Assembly: GCA_943737045.1 (NCBI GenBank)
Contig: CALSFV010000304.1
Span: forward strand, 1 to 64,000
Origin: Parapristionchus giblindavisi
Taxonomy: Eukaryota > Nematoda > Chromadorea > Rhabditida > Diplogasteridae
Reading direction: 5' to 3'
Length of the DNA stretch: 64,000 nt
Shown one piece after another: positions 62,301-64,000 of this stretch. The translations under genes were made by a program, and so were the position numbers. Position 1 is the first letter of the stretch. Each line of letters starts with the position of its first letter. Under the pieces are notes generated by a model that was not told the origin of the DNA, ran no database searches, and saw only the letters and a program-made list of their open reading frames with translations.

Positions 62301-62311
62301 TGAATCATTGA
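47350..62311 (+). CDS. ZYG-11/ZER-1-like LRR protein fused to Gln-rich segment and SAM domain, gene 2 (15 exons)
   Basis: Exons: 47350-47565, 49444-49537, 49579-49700, 49781-49864, 50659-50858, 53412-53578, 53896-54059, 57446-57576, 58400-58499, 59002-59111, 59246-59336, 59556-59648, 61661-61831, 61897-61944 and 62162-62311. All phases agree, giving 646 residues. Exons 1-11 match gene 1 exon by exon: an N-terminal box, then LRRs (LRQLDIAHC, LPNLEMLSL, WPQLEFIDLSKC), then the start of the ARM-like part. From exon 12 the two genes part. Gene 2 reads RCRELGMELREQQQEQQKQL, a His/Pro-rich linker, and then TWSVTDVGRWVELITG and LFADEQLDGRGAIGLDRAQL ending FLGPVNLLMRALNEIKRVNH. That last part is a SAM domain (about residues 580-643), closest in pattern to polyhomeotic/Scm-type SAMs. 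A CUL2 receptor role for the first part and a self-association role for SAM are inferred. Alternatively the SAM part is a separate gene starting at the ATG at 59574. Confidence 0.78.
48041..48488. repeat. Foldback element, about 450 bp
   Basis: Ends TGGTGTTAATTTCTTGTAAA and TTTACAAGAAATTAACACCA, with arms of about 200 bp. Located in intron 1 of gene 2. Confidence 0.9.
48519..48866. repeat. tRNA-MITE family element (copy 3, best preserved)
   Basis: About 348 bp, ends TTAAAGGTGGAGACCCGCGA and TCGCGGGAGTCCACCTTTAA. At about 48618-48680 the plus strand reads CTCTTAGCGTAGTGGTAAAA and ends in a perfect B box GGGTTCGAATCC, spaced as in a tRNA gene. DNA-transposon-like ends around a Pol III-type module are unusual. 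Confidence 0.8.
49865..50658. other. Intron 4 of gene 2
   Basis: The middle (about 50090-50350) contains a decayed relative of the tRNA-MITE family in reverse orientation, with GCGGTATCAGGGGAAAGGC and an inverted A-box-like region, ending GGAGGGTCTCCATCTCTAA. No exon seen. Confidence 0.45.
51395..53262. mobile_element. Large Tc1/mariner-type element, about 1.9 kb, TA-flanked
   Basis: Inverted ends of about 40 bp, starting CAGTGTGTCCAAACTACTGT, with TA on each side, in intron 5 of gene 2. The interior is a mosaic: a tRNA-like sequence at 51735-51812 (minus), a block at 52165-52345 shared with the giant palindrome arms, and a region at 52760-53185 related to 40020-40310. No intact transposase frame was recognised. 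Confidence 0.75.
51735..51812 (-). other. tRNA-like sequence inside Tc1-type element
   Basis: The minus strand shows a TAGCCTAATGGTAAA A box and a GGTTCGATTCC B box, with a T stem CCAGG/CCCCA that is partly paired. The acceptor stem pairs at about 5 of 7 positions and no confident anticodon stem is visible. Probably a pseudo-tRNA. Confidence 0.5.
54559..55243 (-). CDS. Small nested gene, 4 exons, 68 residues, unknown
   Basis: Exons in order 55243-55209, 55161-55101, 54953-54893 and 54608-54559, with GT-AG introns and consistent phases. The ATG follows a TTTCAG at 55266 that could be a trans-splice site. The product reads MEIVNVWMNKQR, LFLVLFDASFSYNKDSRRTM, IIYQLGWSTKREKMDVDYVV, ESSPATVDALRDGQIY. 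No domain was recognised, and a signal peptide is not obvious. It lies on the opposite strand in intron 7 of gene 2; the matching intron of gene 1 is only 650 bp and lacks it. The third intron contains a GC-rich hairpin. The model rests on splice sites and frame alone. Confidence 0.45.
54784..54888. repeat. GC-rich near-perfect hairpin, 105 bp
   Basis: Arms of about 48 bp around CCGTCGCCTCTCCGACGCGG, with outer ends TGCACTGTTACATTTGC and its complement. Strongly GC-rich in AT-rich surroundings, inside an intron of the small nested gene. Confidence 0.95.
55627..55866 (-). CDS. Last two exons of an unrecognised nested gene (partial)
   Basis: Exons 55866-55781 and 55701-55627 are joined in phase (GTAAGA donor, GTTTCAG acceptor). 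They read WLCSNGCYSLNKAQDLFLFL and then LTSFIFKM, followed by EKEKPGFVVHFTLRLFLEHG and SCDN before TAG. A possible upstream exon at 56196-56149 (VQERGNISVIAVHEKD) does not fit by phase, and 56716-56525 has a hydrophobic ORF starting MEKIHFLNL. The gene's 5' end and family are unknown. It may share a locus with the small gene 380 bp downstream on the same strand. Confidence 0.35.
57195..57303. repeat. MITE-A family palindrome
   Basis: AAAGGGAGCGTTACCTCACT to GAGAGGGGTTACG. The right end is decayed and followed by repeated CATATGACATGACAT. Confidence 0.8.
57630..57733. repeat. MITE-A family palindrome, degenerate
   Basis: Central GTTGTTAGAGAACAGAGAC with both flanks recognisable. The ends are shortened relative to 8364-8481. 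Confidence 0.75.
58532..58800. mobile_element. Truncated Tc1-like element
   Basis: TA followed by CAGGGTGTGCCATAATTACC, similar to the end of the 38959-39901 element. About 250 bp in, the sequence CTTGAGAAGGGGAGCCTTGA resembles that element's transposase region. No second end found. In intron 9 of gene 2. Confidence 0.65.
59870..60060. repeat. Short interspersed GTTGCG/CGCAAC repeats
   Basis: Dense direct and inverted copies of AAAGTTGCGACGAAA-type motifs either side of a short A/T-rich stretch, in intron 12 of gene 2. Confidence 0.75.
60060..61660. other. Remainder of intron 12 of gene 2
   Basis: A tRNA-like sequence lies at 60583-60662. No exon, inverted terminal element or microsatellite of note was recognised elsewhere. 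Confidence 0.35.
60583..60662 (-). other. tRNA-like sequence (pseudo-tRNA)
   Basis: The minus strand reads GGCCAATTGGTTGCGCG as a D arm, then CTGACTCATAA with CAT in anticodon position, and a B box AGTTCGAATCC. The T stem does not pair in the standard way, so a decayed Met-type tRNA or SINE head is likelier than a working gene. Confidence 0.5.
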
Positions 62312-62648
62312 TTTATTGATTTATTTATCAATTGGTCGATTGCATTTTGCATACATAATACCTTCATATTACCATTATATAATTGCTTTGTCACTTGCCC
62401 ACCGCGAAGTGTGGTTATCATATCGATTTTATCGTTTCCCTATCGTACATACTGCATTTATCATGCTGTGATGCTTACCTTTTATCATGTTATATTTTTT
62501 GCTTTATAGTTCTCTCACTTTATTTGTATCTCTTGTTGATCTCCTCCGTTTCGGCAATGATAAACCAATTCGATAGAGTATTTATCGATTGATTGATTGT
62601 ATTTCACATCATTATTCGTACTTGTATTTGCTGTATCATTTGATACTT

Positions 62649-63210
62649 CCTTCTGTCAGTTTGTCACTTCCTCCTCTCAGTTTGTCACTTCCTCCTGTCA
62701 GTTTGTCACTTCCTCCTGTCAGTTTGTCACTTCCTCCTGTCAGTTTGTCACTTCCTCCTGTCAGTTTGTCACTCCCTCCTCTCAGTTTGTCACTTCCTCC
62801 TCTCAGTTTGTCACTTCCTCCTCTCAGTTTGTCACTTCCTCCTCTCAGTTTGTCACTTCTTCCTGTCAGTTTGTCACTTCCTCCTGTCAGTTTGTCACTT
62901 CCTCCTCTCAGTTTGTCACTTCCTCCTCTCAGTTTGTCACTTCCTCCTGTCAGTTTGTCACTTCCTCCTCTCAGTTTGTCACTTCCTCCTGTCAGTTTGT
63001 CACTTCCTCCTGTCAGTTTGTCACTTCCTCCTGTCAGTTTGTCACTTCCTCCTGTCAGTTTGTCACTCCCTCCTCTCAGTTTGTCACTTCCTCCTCTCAG
63101 TTTGTCACTTCCTCCTCTCAGTTTGTCACTTCCTCCTCTCAGTTTGTCACTTCTTCCTGTCAGTTTGTCACTTCCTCCTGTCAGTTTGTCACTTCCTCCT
63201 CTCAGTTCAT
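62649..63210. repeat. 21-bp minisatellite with higher-order structure
   Basis: About 26 copies of CAGTTTGTCACTTCCTCCT plus (G or C) and T. Variants follow an order: four G-type, four C-type, a TTCCTG variant, one G-type and one C-type. This 11-copy block occurs twice. As the unit is a multiple of three, two frames stay open for about 240 codons (SLPPVSL or QFVTSSC repeats). No splice site or start context supports translation. Confidence 0.95.
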
Positions 63211-63628
63211 TCTTTGCGTTTGTCTCGGTTGTGAGCGGTCCATCTCTCGTTCGTCTGTTCTACTCTTACCGAATTATCATCAACAACGTAAAAGGATCCC
63301 CTCCTAGAAGACTATAGGCAAGTCAGGAGTGGTATGCCTATCATCAAGCAATTGTTGACGAAGTATTGAGCGAGGACTTCGTGGGTTATCTCTATCTAAT
63401 TTTTCTCAATTCTGTTCCATGATTCACTATTCGAAAACGATCAAGTGTAGCGGCTTTGATTCTGAAGAACATCTTAATTGCTGATCAGAAGATGAAGAAG
63501 ATGAAGAGAATTATGCCCCTTGTATGGGACCTCAGCACGCCCAGACTAATCTGTCGTTTAGTGGCAACCATTCCCTCCCCAATGGTTCTGTGCTTGATAA
63601 AGGTCATTAAACTGTAAAAACTGTAACC
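63211..63628. other. Unique segment between minisatellite arrays
   Basis: Contains AGAAGATGAAGAAGATGAAG and no recognisable exon or element end. Confidence 0.4.
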
Positions 63629-63832
63629 TCTCAGTTTGTCACTTCCTCCTGTCAGTTTGTCACTTCCTCCTGTCAGTTTGTCACTTCCTCCTGTCAGTTT
63701 GTCACTTCCTCCTCTCAGTTTGTCACTTCCTCCTGTCAGTTTCTCACTTCCTCCTGTCAGTTTGTCACTCCCTCCTGTCAGTTTGTCACTCCCTCCTGTC
63801 AGTTTGTCACTTCCTCACTCTCAGTTTGTCAC
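63629..63832. repeat. 21-bp minisatellite, second array
   Basis: About nine to ten copies of the same unit as 62649-63210, after a 420-bp unique segment. Confidence 0.95.
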
Positions 63833-64000
63833 TTAATTTGCATATGAATATGCTAATTCAACAGTGTCTGGTGTCTGTAAGTCTCTTGTTGGGTACATCT
63901 ATTATATTATGCAAATTATGATACGAAGTTTGATGTTTGAAAGTAGTGACAAGTCACTACAGCAACTCGTAAAAAATCACTCCACGATCGTTTTTGGTGT

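Noticed and set aside
62589..63317. 242-codon SLPPVSL repeat protein
   Set aside because: The frame is open only because the minisatellite unit is 21 bp and lacks stops in two frames. There is no homology or signal around it.

Overview
The window looks like genomic DNA of a nematode, probably a rhabditid; the species was not determined. The evidence is many short exons joined by introns that begin GT and end in a T-rich stretch plus CAG (typically TTTCAG), a ZYG-11/ZER-1 type leucine-rich-repeat gene family, a canonical U6 snRNA, Tc1/mariner transposons and very many inverted-repeat (foldback/MITE) elements. Gene density is low. Most DNA outside the exons is repeat-derived and introns of several kb are packed with nested elements.

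Layout. 0-8.4 kb: AAT/ATT microsatellites, MITEs, an orphan copy of the last exon of a RUSF1-like gene (3532-3603, minus), and a giant palindrome (about 3.64-8.27 kb) whose arms each carry the same two-exon Pro/Thr/Ser-rich gene fragment. 8.5-34.6 kb: a plus-strand ZYG-11/ZER-1-like gene of 17 exons (gene 1). Its introns hold three copies of one foldback family, Tc1 and mariner remnants, a minus-strand U6 snRNA gene and an orphan terminal exon. Gene 1 has a one-base frameshift in exon 2 and a C-terminal polyasparagine tail made by an AAT microsatellite. 34.8-40.3 kb: MITEs, a foldback element carrying an acidic ORF and a nested MITE, a 31-bp tandem repeat, and a Tc1-like element with TA target duplication. 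40.7-44.7 kb: a minus-strand RUSF1 (DUF647, root-UVB-sensitive family) homologue, reconstructed over 12 exons with consistent phases. 45.9-46.1 kb: the last two exons of a BED-type zinc-finger gene. 47.35-62.3 kb: a second plus-strand ZYG-11-like gene (gene 2). It follows gene 1 exon by exon for 11 exons, then continues in frame into a Gln-rich stretch and a C-terminal SAM domain in place of the ARM-like C-terminus of gene 1. A small minus-strand gene lies inside one of its introns. 62.6-63.8 kb: a 21-bp minisatellite with higher-order structure.

The two ZYG-11-like genes share promoter-proximal sequence as well as exons. The orphan RUSF1 exon and gene 1 sit about 37-38 kb upstream of RUSF1 and gene 2 respectively. 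The simplest reading is a tandem duplication of a RUSF1 + ZYG-11-like block, after which the upstream copy lost most of RUSF1, now replaced by the giant palindrome, and the downstream ZYG-11-like copy acquired a SAM-encoding 3' end. By family knowledge, ZYG-11/ZER-1 proteins are substrate receptors of CUL2 ubiquitin ligases and RUS proteins are membrane-associated proteins of uncertain biochemical role. Nothing in the sequence shows that the two act together.
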